NCBI GenBank assembly: GCA_004563715.1
Contig: SIRX01000030.1
Location: forward strand, 1 to 64,000
DNA from: Actinomycetota bacterium
GTDB lineage: Bacteria > Actinomycetota > Rubrobacteria > Rubrobacterales > Rubrobacteraceae
Direction of reading: 5' to 3'
Length of the DNA: 64,000 nucleotides
How positions within the stretch are numbered: the first letter of the stretch is position 1; each line of letters opens with the position of its first letter. A program made the translations under genes and the position numbers. The notes under the pieces are model-generated. The model saw only the letters and a program-made list of their open reading frames with translations. It was not told the DNA's origin and searched no databases. Below, piece by piece: positions 25,960 to 35,103 of the stretch.

Positions 25960-26130
25960 CTGCCGCGGTGGCAGCCCCCGAAGTGGCCGGCGACTACACG
26001 TCCGTAAGATCGGACATTTGGAGAGCGCGCTCCTGGCGGTTGGATTCGCTCTCGGAGGGGAGGCCGGACCCCGGCTCGTCGCTGAACTTGGGCTCCCCAG
26101 CAGGTCCTCGACCTTTCGGAGAAGTGGTCC
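25960..26130 (+). mobile_element. Possible ISL3-like transposase remnant, frameshifted
   Basis: Two + frames combined read ...AAPEVAGDYTSVRSDI / LESALLAVGFALGGEAGPRLVAELGLPSRSSTF, reminiscent of the ISL3 transposase linker region (ALGGxAGxRL). Confidence 0.4.
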
Positions 26131-26400
26131 GGCAACTCCTTCTCGACGGCGCTCTGCGAGTGCCTCGGGAGCGTCCGGGAAAACCATCACCGTCAACGAA
26201 ATGCCGCCGACGAATATTTCACCCGTAGGCGTCGATGGAGGTCTCGGTTCCCGAGCCGGGACCGGTCAAGACAAAGTTGCCGTTCTTGTCTGGTAGCGAA
26301 GGTTTCTCTCGGGAAAAATCGCACGTTGATCCCGGTTAAAACACAATGGCGGGGCTTGTGCGCGCATTATCGGGCTGGCACTTTCTTGCAACGCATCTCA

Positions 26401-27366
26401 CTATATCTCCGCTTTCTCGGACGGGGTCTCCACCTTGCCGAGCATAAAGCGCAGCGCCAGCAGGCCCGCCATCCCGATAACCACGGCGAACCAGAGGGTG
26501 GCCAGCCGGATCACGATGGTGAGCGCCGCCGCGAGCCCGCCCGCGAGCCCGGCGATGGCTATGAACTGGCCCGCCAGCCCGGCCTCCGCCGCCCCGATGC
26601 CGCCCGGCAGCATGCTCAGGACGCCCAGGATGGAGCTCACGGCGAAGATAAAGACCACCATGAGGAACGGGACCTCCGCCCCGATCCCCACCACGCACAG
26701 GTAGACCGCCAGCACCTCCAGGCCCCACGAGAAGAAAGATATGACGGTGGCCGCGAGGATCGCCCGGGTCCCCAGAAGCTCGTTCGACGCCCCGTGAAAG
26801 GCGCCCAGGTGCGGCACGAGCCGGTCCAGCAGGGGCAGCTTCGAGAGGACCCGCTCGGCCAGCAGCGAGAGCTTTTTGGAGCGCAGGACCGCCACGCCCG
26901 CGACCGTCAGGGCCAGGAACAGGAAAAGCAGGCCCGGCCCGAAGCTAAACGCCAGCGCCCCGAGCAGGCCCCAAAGGATCATGCCCGTCCCGTCCGTGAC
27001 CCGCTCGGCCACGACCGTCGGGGCGGTGCGGGCTATGGGCGCGCCGGCCACCTGCCGGACGAAGACGCTCTTGAGCACCTCGCCCAGCTTGCCCGGCGAG
27101 ACCGTCATGGAGAGGCCCGCGGCGAAGATGGCGGTGTTCTCCTTCAGCGGCACCGAGACGTTCAGGAGCCGCAGGTAGTAGAGCCAGCGAAAAAAGCGGC
27201 CCACGTAGGAGAGGAACACTAGGCCCAGGATCACCGGTATCAGCGGCCACCGGAACCGGCCCAGGGCTTCCCTCAGGTCGTCAAAGCCGGCGAAGACGGT
27301 GAGGATCAGGTAGACGCCCACGCCCAGGAGGAGGGCGAGGACGAAGTTCCGCCCGAGCTTTCCCAT
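26401..27366 (-). CDS. Lysylphosphatidylglycerol synthase TM region / UPF0104 family membrane protein
   Basis: Multi-TM with LSYVGRFFRWLYYLRLL...AAGLSMTVSPGKLGEVLKSVFVRQVAGAPIARTAPTVVAERVTD. Confidence 0.85.
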   Translation of the reverse strand: MGKLGRNFVLALLLGVGVYLILTVFAGFDDLREALGRFRWPLIPVILGLVFLSYVGRFFRWLYYLRLLNVSVPLKENTAIFAAGLSMTVSPGKLGEVLKSVFVRQVAGAPIARTAPTVVAERVTDGTGMILWGLLGALAFSFGPGLLFLFLALTVAGVAVLRSKKLSLLAERVLSKLPLLDRLVPHLGAFHGASNELLGTRAILAATVISFFSWGLEVLAVYLCVVGIGAEVPFLMVVFIFAVSSILGVLSMLPGGIGAAEAGLAGQFIAIAGLAGGLAAALTIVIRLATLWFAVVIGMAGLLALRFMLGKVETPSEKAEI

Positions 27367-27367
27367 C

Positions 27368-28246
27368 CTAGAGGACGTAGATAACGGTCATGACCACCAC
27401 GAGCCACAGGAGCAGCGTCACCTGCAACGGCCGGTCCTGGAGCAAGAGAACGTCCGGGTTGTTGCCGCCGTCCCGGTGGACCAGCAGCATGTAGCGGAAC
27501 ACCCCGTAGATCACAAACGGGATGCTCGCCATCATGTACACGTCGTCGTAGACGGTGAAGGTGTAGATCGTGTAAGCGATGATGGTGGCCGAGACCATGA
27601 TGTTCATCATCTCGTCGAGCATGGGGACGGAGTAGTCCTGGAGGTTCTTGCGGTGCCCGGCGGCCCCCCCGCCGAGCGCGGCCAGCTCGTGGCGCCGCTT
27701 GGAGAAACCCAGAAAGAGCGTCAGGAGCCCCGTGCAGACGATCAGCCACGGCGACACGGGGCTGTCCACCGCCGCGACCCCGGCGAGCGCCCGGATCACG
27801 AACCCCCCCGAGATGCTCATGACGTCCAGGATCGCCATGTGCTTCAGGAAGGTGGTGTAGACGGCCTGCAGGACCAGGTAAGCGAGCCCCGCCAGGCCCA
27901 CCCCGACGTCCACGGCGAAGGCGAGCGCGAGACCCCCGGCGGCCAGGATCGCAGCAAGAGCTATCGCGGCCCCCGCTGAGACCTCCCCGCTGGCCACGGG
28001 CCGGAGCTTCTTGAGCGGGTGCAGGCGGTCTTCCTCCACGTCCAGCACATCGTTCGCCGCGTAGACGGAGCTGGAGAGCGCGCAGAAGGCGACGAAAGCC
28101 AGCAGCGCCGAGACCACCGAGGGCAGCAACAACGCCTCTTCGGAGAACACCACCCCGGCCAGCACGAAGCCGTTCTTCGTCCACTGTTTGGGCCGGGCGA
28201 GGTGCAGGTAAGCCCCCACCGTTCCTCTTTTGACTTTCGCCTGCAT
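27368..28246 (-). CDS. UbiA-family decaprenyl-phosphate phosphoribosyltransferase-like
   Basis: AYLHLARPKQWTKNGFVLAGVVFSEEA...VYAANDVLDVEEDRLHPLKKLRPVASGEVS...FLGFSKRRHELAAL. Confidence 0.82.
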   Translation of the reverse strand: MQAKVKRGTVGAYLHLARPKQWTKNGFVLAGVVFSEEALLLPSVVSALLAFVAFCALSSSVYAANDVLDVEEDRLHPLKKLRPVASGEVSAGAAIALAAILAAGGLALAFAVDVGVGLAGLAYLVLQAVYTTFLKHMAILDVMSISGGFVIRALAGVAAVDSPVSPWLIVCTGLLTLFLGFSKRRHELAALGGGAAGHRKNLQDYSVPMLDEMMNIMVSATIIAYTIYTFTVYDDVYMMASIPFVIYGVFRYMLLVHRDGGNNPDVLLLQDRPLQVTLLLWLVVVMTVIYVL

Positions 28247-28447
28247 ACGAGAGCGGTTTCTACCACAAAGTGGGCGCCAAGTCTGCACCGGAAACGGGAA
28301 CCTGTGAACACGCCGTTTGAAAAACGCCGCCGCCGCCTCCAGAATTGCCCCAGCGTATTCCCGGAATAAGGTGACCGTGTACACGAACCGGAAAGCAGAG
28401 AAACCAGGACCAGCCGCCAGAGCCTGCGCCGCCCCGCCGGTGAGAGC

Positions 28448-29353
28448 GTGAGCTCCGCAAGCCCCGGGAGGTCTCTCCTGGCCGAATGGTTCTCACTGGC
28501 CCGGCCTTTCACCCTGACGGCCGCCGCCATTCCGGTGCTCTTCGGGACGGCCCTGGCTTACAGGGCCGGAGCTTTCTCCGCCGGGCCCTTTCTGGCGATG
28601 CTCCTCGCGAGCCTGCTCATCCAGGCCGCGACCAACATGTTCAACGAGTTCTACGACGAGCGGCGCGGCCTGGACACCGCGAAGTCGGTCGGCATCGCCG
28701 GCTCTATAGTCGCGGGGCGGATGCGGCCGCGCGACGTCCTGCTGGGCGCGCTCTTCTGCTACACGCTGGCGCTGTTCCTGGGGCTCTACCTGGTCTACGT
28801 GGGAGGATGGCCGATACTCCTGCTCGGTTGCCTCTCGGCGCTCGGCGGCTACGTGTACTCGGCGGGGCCGCGGCCCGTAGCCTATACCCCGGCGAGCGAG
28901 GCGACGGTGTTCGTGTTTATGGGCCTGATCATCGTGGTCATAACCTACGGCGTGCAGGCGGACAGCTACCCGCTCTCCGCGCCGCTGGCGGCCGTCCCGA
29001 TCGGGGTCCTGGTCGCGGCGATACTGCTAGCCAACAACATCCGGGACCTGGAGTCCGACCGGCGGGGCGGCCGCAACACCCTGCCCGTCGCCCTGAGACG
29101 CCGGGGCGGCGTCGCCGTCTACCGGGGGATGCTCCTGGCGACGTACCTCTCCCTGCTCGCGCTCGTCGCTTTCGGCACTGTGCCCGTAGGATCTCTCCTC
29201 GTCGTGCTTAGCCTCCCCCTGGCGGTTCGGGTCTGGAGAAGGATCTCGTCGAGCACCGTGCCCGAGAGGCTGGACCCCGTGGTCAAGGGCACGGCCGGGC
29301 TGCACGCCGTCTTCGGCCTGCTCTACACCCTCGGAGTACTACTACCCTTCTGA
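28448..29353 (+). CDS. menA: UbiA-family prenyltransferase, 1,4-dihydroxy-2-naphthoate polyprenyltransferase-like
   Basis: WFSLARPFTLTAAAIPVLFGTALAY...NMFNEFYDERRGLDTAKSVG...LLANNIRDLESDRRGGRNTLPVALRRRGG. Confidence 0.8.
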   Translation: MSSASPGRSLLAEWFSLARPFTLTAAAIPVLFGTALAYRAGAFSAGPFLAMLLASLLIQAATNMFNEFYDERRGLDTAKSVGIAGSIVAGRMRPRDVLLGALFCYTLALFLGLYLVYVGGWPILLLGCLSALGGYVYSAGPRPVAYTPASEATVFVFMGLIIVVITYGVQADSYPLSAPLAAVPIGVLVAAILLANNIRDLESDRRGGRNTLPVALRRRGGVAVYRGMLLATYLSLLALVAFGTVPVGSLLVVLSLPLAVRVWRRISSSTVPERLDPVVKGTAGLHAVFGLLYTLGVLLPF

Positions 29354-29363
29354 CGGTCCCGGC

Positions 29364-29855
29364 GTGAGCGAAACGAACCATCCGGTCCGGGCCAGCTACC
29401 TCATCTCCGGCGCCGGACGGCCCGAGGTCTTCGCCGCCCTCCTGGACGTGCCGGGCTTTACGGAGTGGGGCTACGGCCTCCGCCGGGCGCGGGTCGTAAA
29501 CGAGCCCGGCGCGGAATATCCTGGCATCCGGCCGGGCACGCGCTTCGAGTTCACGCTGAGCGCCGCGGGCCTGACCCACGAGGTCGTGAGCGCGGTCACC
29601 GTGGTCGAGCCGCCCGAGCAGCTCGCGTGGCGTTACGTAGAGGGGGCCGTCGGCACGGGCGGCTGGTCTCTGGAGGAAGCCGGGACCGGTGCGGTCCGGA
29701 TGACGCTCTTCACGGACTACCAGGTCAAGCCCGGCTGGCTCAACCGGATCGCGCACCGGCCTTTCTTCCGGGGCATAGCCGAGGACCTGTTGCGGCGCTC
29801 CATGCGCCGTTTCGAACAGCATCTCCGAGAGAGCGGCGCCCGGCGGCGGGACTAG
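29364..29855 (+). CDS. SRPBCC family protein
   Basis: VRASYLISGAGRPEVFAALLDVPGFTEWGYGLRRARVV...GTRFEFTLSAAGLTHEVVSAVTVVEPPEQLAWRYVEG. Confidence 0.75.
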   Translation: MSETNHPVRASYLISGAGRPEVFAALLDVPGFTEWGYGLRRARVVNEPGAEYPGIRPGTRFEFTLSAAGLTHEVVSAVTVVEPPEQLAWRYVEGAVGTGGWSLEEAGTGAVRMTLFTDYQVKPGWLNRIAHRPFFRGIAEDLLRRSMRRFEQHLRESGARRRD

Positions 29856-30679
29856 CGCTCCCGGTCCTCGTAGCCGTTCTCGTGGTCCTCGTAGTCGTCA
29901 TCGTCGTAGTCGTCGTCATCGAGGGGCTCCAGCTCGTCCTCCTCGGAGACGGGGTTCACGTAGCGGGCGATAAGGATGCTTACCTCGTACAGGAGTACTA
30001 ACGGCAACGCCAGCAGCAACATGCTGAACACGTCCGCCGGGGTGAGTACCGCGGCCAATATGGTGTTCACCACCACGGCGTGTTTCCGGTACCTTCGCAA
30101 CATCGGCGCGGATATGAGCCCGAGCCTCGCCCCCACGAACGTCGCCGCCGGCATCTCGAAACCTATGCCGAACGCCAGCAAGAACCTAGTGGCGAACGAC
30201 AGGTAGTTGTCGGCGGTGATGATCTCCTCGAAGCGGTCGCCGCCCCAACCCAGCAGGAAGTTCGTCGCCACCGGCAGGACCAGGTAGTAGCCGAACGCGA
30301 TCCCGGCCAGAAACAGGGCGGAGGCCAGCGTGATCAGGGTGTAGGTAAAGATCCGGCCGACCTCGCCGACCGCCGGGGCCACGAAGGCCCATCCCTGGTA
30401 CAGGATGACCGGGATGGTCAGGACCATCGCGGAGTAGAGCGTGAGCTTGACGTCCGTCAGGAACGGGGCGGTAAGCGAGGTGAACTGGAGCTGCTCGAGG
30501 CCCGAGGGCTCCAGCAGCGCGTTGTAGATGCGGACGCGGAATATCCACGCCACGACGGCGGCCAGGACGAAGGCTATACCGACCTTGATGATCCTGGACC
30601 GGAACTCGTCCAGGTGCTCTATGAGGGTCATCCGAGCTTCGTCGGACGGCCGCAGGGGGCTTCTTAGCCGGCTAGCCAT
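29852..30679 (-). CDS. tatC: Twin-arginine translocase subunit TatC
   Basis: TLIEHLDEFRSRIIKVGIAFVLAAVVAW...FTSLTAPFLTDVKLTLYSAMVLTIPVILYQGWAFVAPAV...FGIGFEMPAATF. Confidence 0.93.
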   Translation of the reverse strand: MASRLRSPLRPSDEARMTLIEHLDEFRSRIIKVGIAFVLAAVVAWIFRVRIYNALLEPSGLEQLQFTSLTAPFLTDVKLTLYSAMVLTIPVILYQGWAFVAPAVGEVGRIFTYTLITLASALFLAGIAFGYYLVLPVATNFLLGWGGDRFEEIITADNYLSFATRFLLAFGIGFEMPAATFVGARLGLISAPMLRRYRKHAVVVNTILAAVLTPADVFSMLLLALPLVLLYEVSILIARYVNPVSEEDELEPLDDDDYDDDDYEDHENGYEDRER

Positions 30680-30700
30680 GAGATGTTAAGGCTGTTTCGC

Positions 30701-30961
30701 CTAGCTCTGCTTCTGCTCTTCGCGGTCGGCCTCGGCGGTGGCGTCCTTCTCCATCCGGTCCTTACCCGGTTCGCCCGCGTCGAGCTCTTCTTCCTTCTTC
30801 TTGTCTTCCTCTACCTCGTCGTAATCCCCGGAGGAACCTTTCCGGAACTCCCTCATGCCGGTCCCGAGGCCCTTGGCGAGCTCGGGTATGCGCTTCGCTC
30901 CGAACAACAACAGGATTATTACCAGGAGTATGATCAACTCTGTCGGTCCTGGTACACCCAT
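30701..30961 (-). CDS. tatA: Twin-arginine translocase TatA/TatE-type subunit
   Basis: MGVPGPTELIILLVIILLLFGAKRIPELAKGLGTGMREFRKG. Confidence 0.93.
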   Translation of the reverse strand: MGVPGPTELIILLVIILLLFGAKRIPELAKGLGTGMREFRKGSSGDYDEVEEDKKKEEELDAGEPGKDRMEKDATAEADREEQKQS

Positions 30962-31031
30962 CTACTTCCTCCTTGTGTCGTGGCCGTTACTCAGCCTTAC
31001 GCAACATTGTACTATCCTGGATCACCGCGTC

Positions 31032-31691
31032 CTACGGCTGGGCGTCCTCTCCCTCTGCTTCGCCGGTGGTCTGTCCGCCCTCCAGCAGGGCCGAGATCCG
31101 CTCTTCTACCGCTTCGGCCTGCTCGCCCTCCGGCTCCAGGTCCAGGTAAACGTTCCAGTGCTTTATGGCCTCAGAGGGCTGGCCGGCCTGCTCGTAGGCC
31201 TCTCCCGCCGCCAGGTGGGCGTCTTCGTTCTCGGGCTCTATCTCGGCCGCGGCGGCAAAGGCGTCCCCCGCCTCCGCGTACAGTTCTTCCCGGTCGTCTT
31301 CCGGCGCCGTCTGTGCCTGCCGGAAGTACACCTGCCCCAGCAGCATCGCGATGTCTTCGTTCTCGGGGGCCACCTCCCGGCCCTGGACCAGGACCTCCTC
31401 GGCCTCTTCGAGGCGGTTGTCCTGGTAGTAGAGCGCGGCGAGCGTTGTTATGGCCTCCGGGTCTTCGGGGTTCTCCTCCACCTCCTGCCGGGCGCTCTGT
31501 ATCTGCTCGTCGAGCCCCACGGTCTGGCCCGCCTGCTGCTGGTCCTGGTCACTACCGAAGACCAGCTCGAAGAGGTTGTAGCTGGCGAGGGAGCCTATCC
31601 CGAAGAACACGAACGAACCCACGAACATAACAGCGAGCCCTATGGCGATTCCCCTCGCCCAGCAGCCCAGCCTCTCGCGGTCCATCATCAA
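31032..31691 (-). CDS. TPR-repeat protein with one TM helix
   Basis: N-terminal TM (IAIGLAVMFVGSFVFFGIGSLA) followed by tetratricopeptide-like repeats. Confidence 0.8.
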   Translation of the reverse strand: MMMDRERLGCWARGIAIGLAVMFVGSFVFFGIGSLASYNLFELVFGSDQDQQQAGQTVGLDEQIQSARQEVEENPEDPEAITTLAALYYQDNRLEEAEEVLVQGREVAPENEDIAMLLGQVYFRQAQTAPEDDREELYAEAGDAFAAAAEIEPENEDAHLAAGEAYEQAGQPSEAIKHWNVYLDLEPEGEQAEAVEERISALLEGGQTTGEAEGEDAQP

Positions 31692-31712
31692 GGTACGGGT
31701 CCTTCCGACGTA

Positions 31713-32957
31713 TTACGCTTCGACCCGATTGTATATCAGGTCGCCGCCGGCGAGCGTAGCCCCCACGCCACCCCCGGCCGCAGCTTCCAGCACCGCGAGC
31801 TCCGGCTCCTCCCCCGCGGGGGCTTCCTCGACCACCGCGAGGTCCGCCCGCTTGCCGGCCTCGACGCTCCCGACCTCGCCCTCGATGCCGAGCGCCCGCG
31901 CCCCCTCCAGCGTCGCGAGCCTGAGCCCGGTGGCCCCGTCGAAGCCGTGCAGCTTTACCGCGAAGAGCGTCTCCTCGAAGAGGTTCATGCTCGGGCTGCT
32001 CCACAGCCCGTCCGTGCCCATCCCCACCCGGATGCCGCGGGCCATCATCCGCGGGACGGGCGAGACCCCGCAACCGAGGAAGTCGTTTGACCGGGGGCAG
32101 TGGGCCACGGCCGTGTCCGTGCGGGCCAGGACCTCGACGTCCTCCTCGGAGACCCCGGTCGCCAGGTGCGCCGCTATGGTCTGGGGCGCGAGCAACTCTA
32201 TATCCTGCGCGTAGCGCACCGGCGAGACCCCCACGCCGCCCCAGTCGTTGCTGCCGAAGATGTCCGCGAGCCCCCCGGTCCCCTCCCGGACGAACTCGAC
32301 CTCCTCCGGGCTCTCGGAGAGGTGGATGGCGAGCCGGCCGCCTCCCTCCCGCGTCCGGCGCGCCGCCAGCCGGGCGGACTCCGGGTCCACCGTGTACGGG
32401 GAGTGAACGCTGACCTGGGCGTCCACCCGTTCCGGCAAGCCCTCTCTCAGCCCCAAGACCTTGTTCAATATGAACTCGACGGCTTCCTCGGGGGGGCCGA
32501 TCTCGTGCGGAAAGAACTCGGCGTAGACCGTGCCGGACATACCGCTCTCGGCGAGCTGCGGCAGGCATTCGGCGTAGGGCGAGGACTCGGCCATGAACGT
32601 AGTGCCGGACTCGATGGCTTCCCGGGCCGAGTCGCGGGCGGCCTCGGCGGTCCAGGCTTCTTTCTCCGGGAGCTTCTCGATGAGCCGCGAGAGCCACCCG
32701 GAGAACGTGCCGCCCTCCGGCGCGTCTTTACGCCGAAACCCCAGGTGGGCGTGGACGTTGACGGCGCCGGGTACGATCGTACACCCGGAGAAACGCCGGA
32801 CCTCGGCCCCGGGGCTCTCCCGGCGCACGTCCTCCAGCGTCCCGACGGCGGCGATGCGGCCGTCCCGGACGAGCACCGCGCCGTCCCGGATGCCGGGCGC
32901 GGTAACGGGCAGCACGAGGTCGGCGGCGTAGACCGTCTCAGGCATCCCGGCCGACAA
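31713..32957 (-). CDS. Amidohydrolase family deaminase/chlorohydrolase-like protein
   Basis: GCTIVPGAVNVHAHLGFRR...VHSPYTVDPE...IHLSESPEEVEFV...GVGMGTDGLWSSPSMNLFEE...GVGSVEAGKRADLAV. Confidence 0.85.
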   Translation of the reverse strand: MSAGMPETVYAADLVLPVTAPGIRDGAVLVRDGRIAAVGTLEDVRRESPGAEVRRFSGCTIVPGAVNVHAHLGFRRKDAPEGGTFSGWLSRLIEKLPEKEAWTAEAARDSAREAIESGTTFMAESSPYAECLPQLAESGMSGTVYAEFFPHEIGPPEEAVEFILNKVLGLREGLPERVDAQVSVHSPYTVDPESARLAARRTREGGGRLAIHLSESPEEVEFVREGTGGLADIFGSNDWGGVGVSPVRYAQDIELLAPQTIAAHLATGVSEEDVEVLARTDTAVAHCPRSNDFLGCGVSPVPRMMARGIRVGMGTDGLWSSPSMNLFEETLFAVKLHGFDGATGLRLATLEGARALGIEGEVGSVEAGKRADLAVVEEAPAGEEPELAVLEAAAGGGVGATLAGGDLIYNRVEA

Positions 32958-33990
32958 CCTCGGTTGCGACGAACTCCAGCAGGTCGCGCTCCGGGCCGGG
33001 GGGCAGCAGGCCCAGGCCTCTGATGGCCGCGGTGACCTCGTCCCGGGCCCAGGCCTCGGTCCTGGCGACGGCGTCCGTGGCGAGCACGGCCTCTATACCG
33101 GCCTCCAGAAGCTCCGGCGCGGGGTCGGGGGTGGCGAGCACCTCCCGGATCACGGCGGCGTCCCCCTCGCGCAGGGCGAAGATGACCGGCAGCGTCACGG
33201 TTCCCTCGGCTAGGTCCGTCCCGATGCCCTTGCCCATGAGCCCCGGCTTGCCGACGAGGTCCATCACGTCGTCGGACATCTGGAACGCGATGCCGAGCGC
33301 CTGGCCGTAGCTCGCCAGGGCGTCTATCTGCCGGATCGAGAGCCCGCCCAGGCTCCCGCCCGCCACGCACGCGGCCCGGAAAAGGCCGGCCGTCTTCTTC
33401 CTTATGTGCTCCAGGTAGGCCTCGACCTCGACGTGGGCGCCGTTGGACCGGTACTGCTCCAGCTCCCCCGCCGCCAGCCCCTCGGCCGCCTCAGCGAACG
33501 CCCGGACGAGGCGCGGGTCGCCTATCGCCGCTATGTCCGCGAAGGACTCGGCGAACAGGTAGTCGCCCGTGGCGACCGCCAGCTTTCTGCCGTAGCGGGC
33601 CATCGTGGTCGGCAACCCCCGGCGCGTCTCGGCCCGGTCCACTATGTCGTCGTGGATGAGCGTCGCCGTGTGCAGCACCTCGATGGCCGTCGAAGCCTTG
33701 AGCAGGGCCTCCCGGTCCGGCTCGCCCATCCTGGCGCTCAGGATCAGGAGCAGCGGTCTCAGCCGCTTGCCGCCGGAGGTCAGCGCCTCCAGCGCCGGCT
33801 CGACCAGGGCCTCCGGGGCGCGGCGCGCGACGGCGTCGAGCAGCTCTTCGATCTCCTCGACCGTCTCGAACGCCTCGTCCGGGAGCCCGGTCCGCAGCTC
33901 AGTTGCTTCCCGACCCGGACCGCTTTCTTCCGCGGTGGAGTGTGATGACGCCGCCCGCGAGCTTCTGCCATGTAACATCTTGTAGTCCAT
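32938..33990 (-). CDS. Polyprenyl synthetase family protein
   Basis: GGKRLRPLLLILSARM...HTATLIHDDIVDRAETRRGLPT...AFQMSDDVMDLVGKPGLMGKGIGTDLAEGTVTLPVIFAL: first and second aspartate motifs. Confidence 0.93.
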   Translation of the reverse strand: MDYKMLHGRSSRAASSHSTAEESGPGREATELRTGLPDEAFETVEEIEELLDAVARRAPEALVEPALEALTSGGKRLRPLLLILSARMGEPDREALLKASTAIEVLHTATLIHDDIVDRAETRRGLPTTMARYGRKLAVATGDYLFAESFADIAAIGDPRLVRAFAEAAEGLAAGELEQYRSNGAHVEVEAYLEHIRKKTAGLFRAACVAGGSLGGLSIRQIDALASYGQALGIAFQMSDDVMDLVGKPGLMGKGIGTDLAEGTVTLPVIFALREGDAAVIREVLATPDPAPELLEAGIEAVLATDAVARTEAWARDEVTAAIRGLGLLPPGPERDLLEFVATEVVGRDA

Positions 33991-34675
33991 TAAGCCTCAT
34001 TATGTCAGCTAATTCGCCGGGCAACACGAACTCTTTCACGGATTGGGGCAGATACGAGTACGCCCAGGCGTCCCCGGAGATCCGGGCCCCGAGCCAGGGC
34101 ACGATCTTGTCGAACCAGAGCCCGTAGAAGGTGGAGGACACTCTCCCTGTGGGCCGGGATATCTCCAGGCACACGACGGTCCCACCCGGCGCGACGACCC
34201 GCGCCATCTCGGAGAAGAGCGCGTCGAGGTCGGGTATGTTGCGGGCGCCATAGGCTATGGTGGCCGTGTCGTAGCTGCCGGTGGGGATCTCTCGCAGGTC
34301 GGTGGCGTCGCCGAGGCGGTACTCGATGTTCGGCTGGGGCCGGGCTTCGGCAGCCGCGAGCATCCGGGATGAGAAGTCTATGCCGAGGACGTACCCCCCG
34401 GGGCCGACCTTTTTCGCCAGGTCCCGCGTGAGGCTGCCGGTGCCGCAGGCGAGGTCCAGCGCCCAGCCGTTGCGCTGGAGCCCCGTGGCCCGGACGACTT
34501 TTCTGTTCCAGATCCGGTGCAGCCCGGCGGTCATCAGCGTATTGAGCAGCTCGTAGCGGCCCGCGATGCGGTCGAACATCTCGCGCACGAGCCGCGCCCG
34601 CTCCTCGCCTCCGGGCAGCCGGCCGCCAGCGGGTTTTCCGTTTCGCTCCTCTGCCCGCGCGCCCGGCTGGCTCAT
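33899..34675 (-). CDS. ubiE: Demethylmenaquinone methyltransferase UbiE/MenG
   Basis: VREMFDRIAGRYELLNTLMTAGLHRIWNRKVVRATG...LDLACGTGSLTRDLAKKVGPGGYVLGIDFSSRML. Confidence 0.93.
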   Translation of the reverse strand: MSQPGARAEERNGKPAGGRLPGGEERARLVREMFDRIAGRYELLNTLMTAGLHRIWNRKVVRATGLQRNGWALDLACGTGSLTRDLAKKVGPGGYVLGIDFSSRMLAAAEARPQPNIEYRLGDATDLREIPTGSYDTATIAYGARNIPDLDALFSEMARVVAPGGTVVCLEISRPTGRVSSTFYGLWFDKIVPWLGARISGDAWAYSYLPQSVKEFVLPGELADIMRLNGLQDVTWQKLAGGVITLHRGRKRSGSGSN

Positions 34676-35103
34676 ACAGTTTCCTTTTCCAACGCTCCTG
34701 CCGCCCGGCGGATGCGCTCCCGGGACGTTTCGGCGCTCTCGCCGGAGATTATGCGCAGGAGATCCGCCAGGTGCGGGACCCAGAGCCCTATCCGGACGTT
34801 GTTTCCGGCGGAGATCTCCCCGGCCCCGTCCCGGATCATGCGGCTCGCCACCGCCACGAACTGCGGCTCGTCGAGACAGGCTATGGTCTCGACCGCCCAG
34901 GCGTAGGCGTTGTCCCCGAGCAGAACGTCGTCGTCGGTCGCCGCCGCCCCATCCCGCGCGTGGTCCGCGTAGTGGGCGTCGAAGCCCTGCTGCAAGTAAC
35001 CCAGCGCCTCGGCCACCACCGCGCTCCGCTCGTCCTCCGGCAACTCCGCCGCGGCGCGCAGAAACGTCTCTTTGAGAGAGACGGCCGGCGTGGCGCTCTC
35101 CAC
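34672..35103 (-). CDS. Hypothetical protein
   Basis: 143-aa ORF within the hem/ubiE gene run, overlapping the ubiE start by 4 nt. Confidence 0.7.
   Translation of the reverse strand: MESATPAVSLKETFLRAAAELPEDERSAVVAEALGYLQQGFDAHYADHARDGAAATDDDVLLGDNAYAWAVETIACLDEPQFVAVASRMIRDGAGEISAGNNVRIGLWVPHLADLLRIISGESAETSRERIRRAAGALEKETV

Noticed and set aside
25845-26135. Minus-strand ORF with a hydrophobic segment VLWTALVGALVGMTLLSGGLSTIEAA
   Set aside because: Overlaps the better-supported transposase-like remnant on the other strand; no full domain, so not called as a secreted protein.
29875-29935. GTCGTCATCGTCGTAGTCGTCGTCATC trinucleotide-like tract
   Set aside because: Encodes the Asp-rich tail (DDDDYDDDDYEDHE) of TatC; ordinary low-complexity coding sequence.
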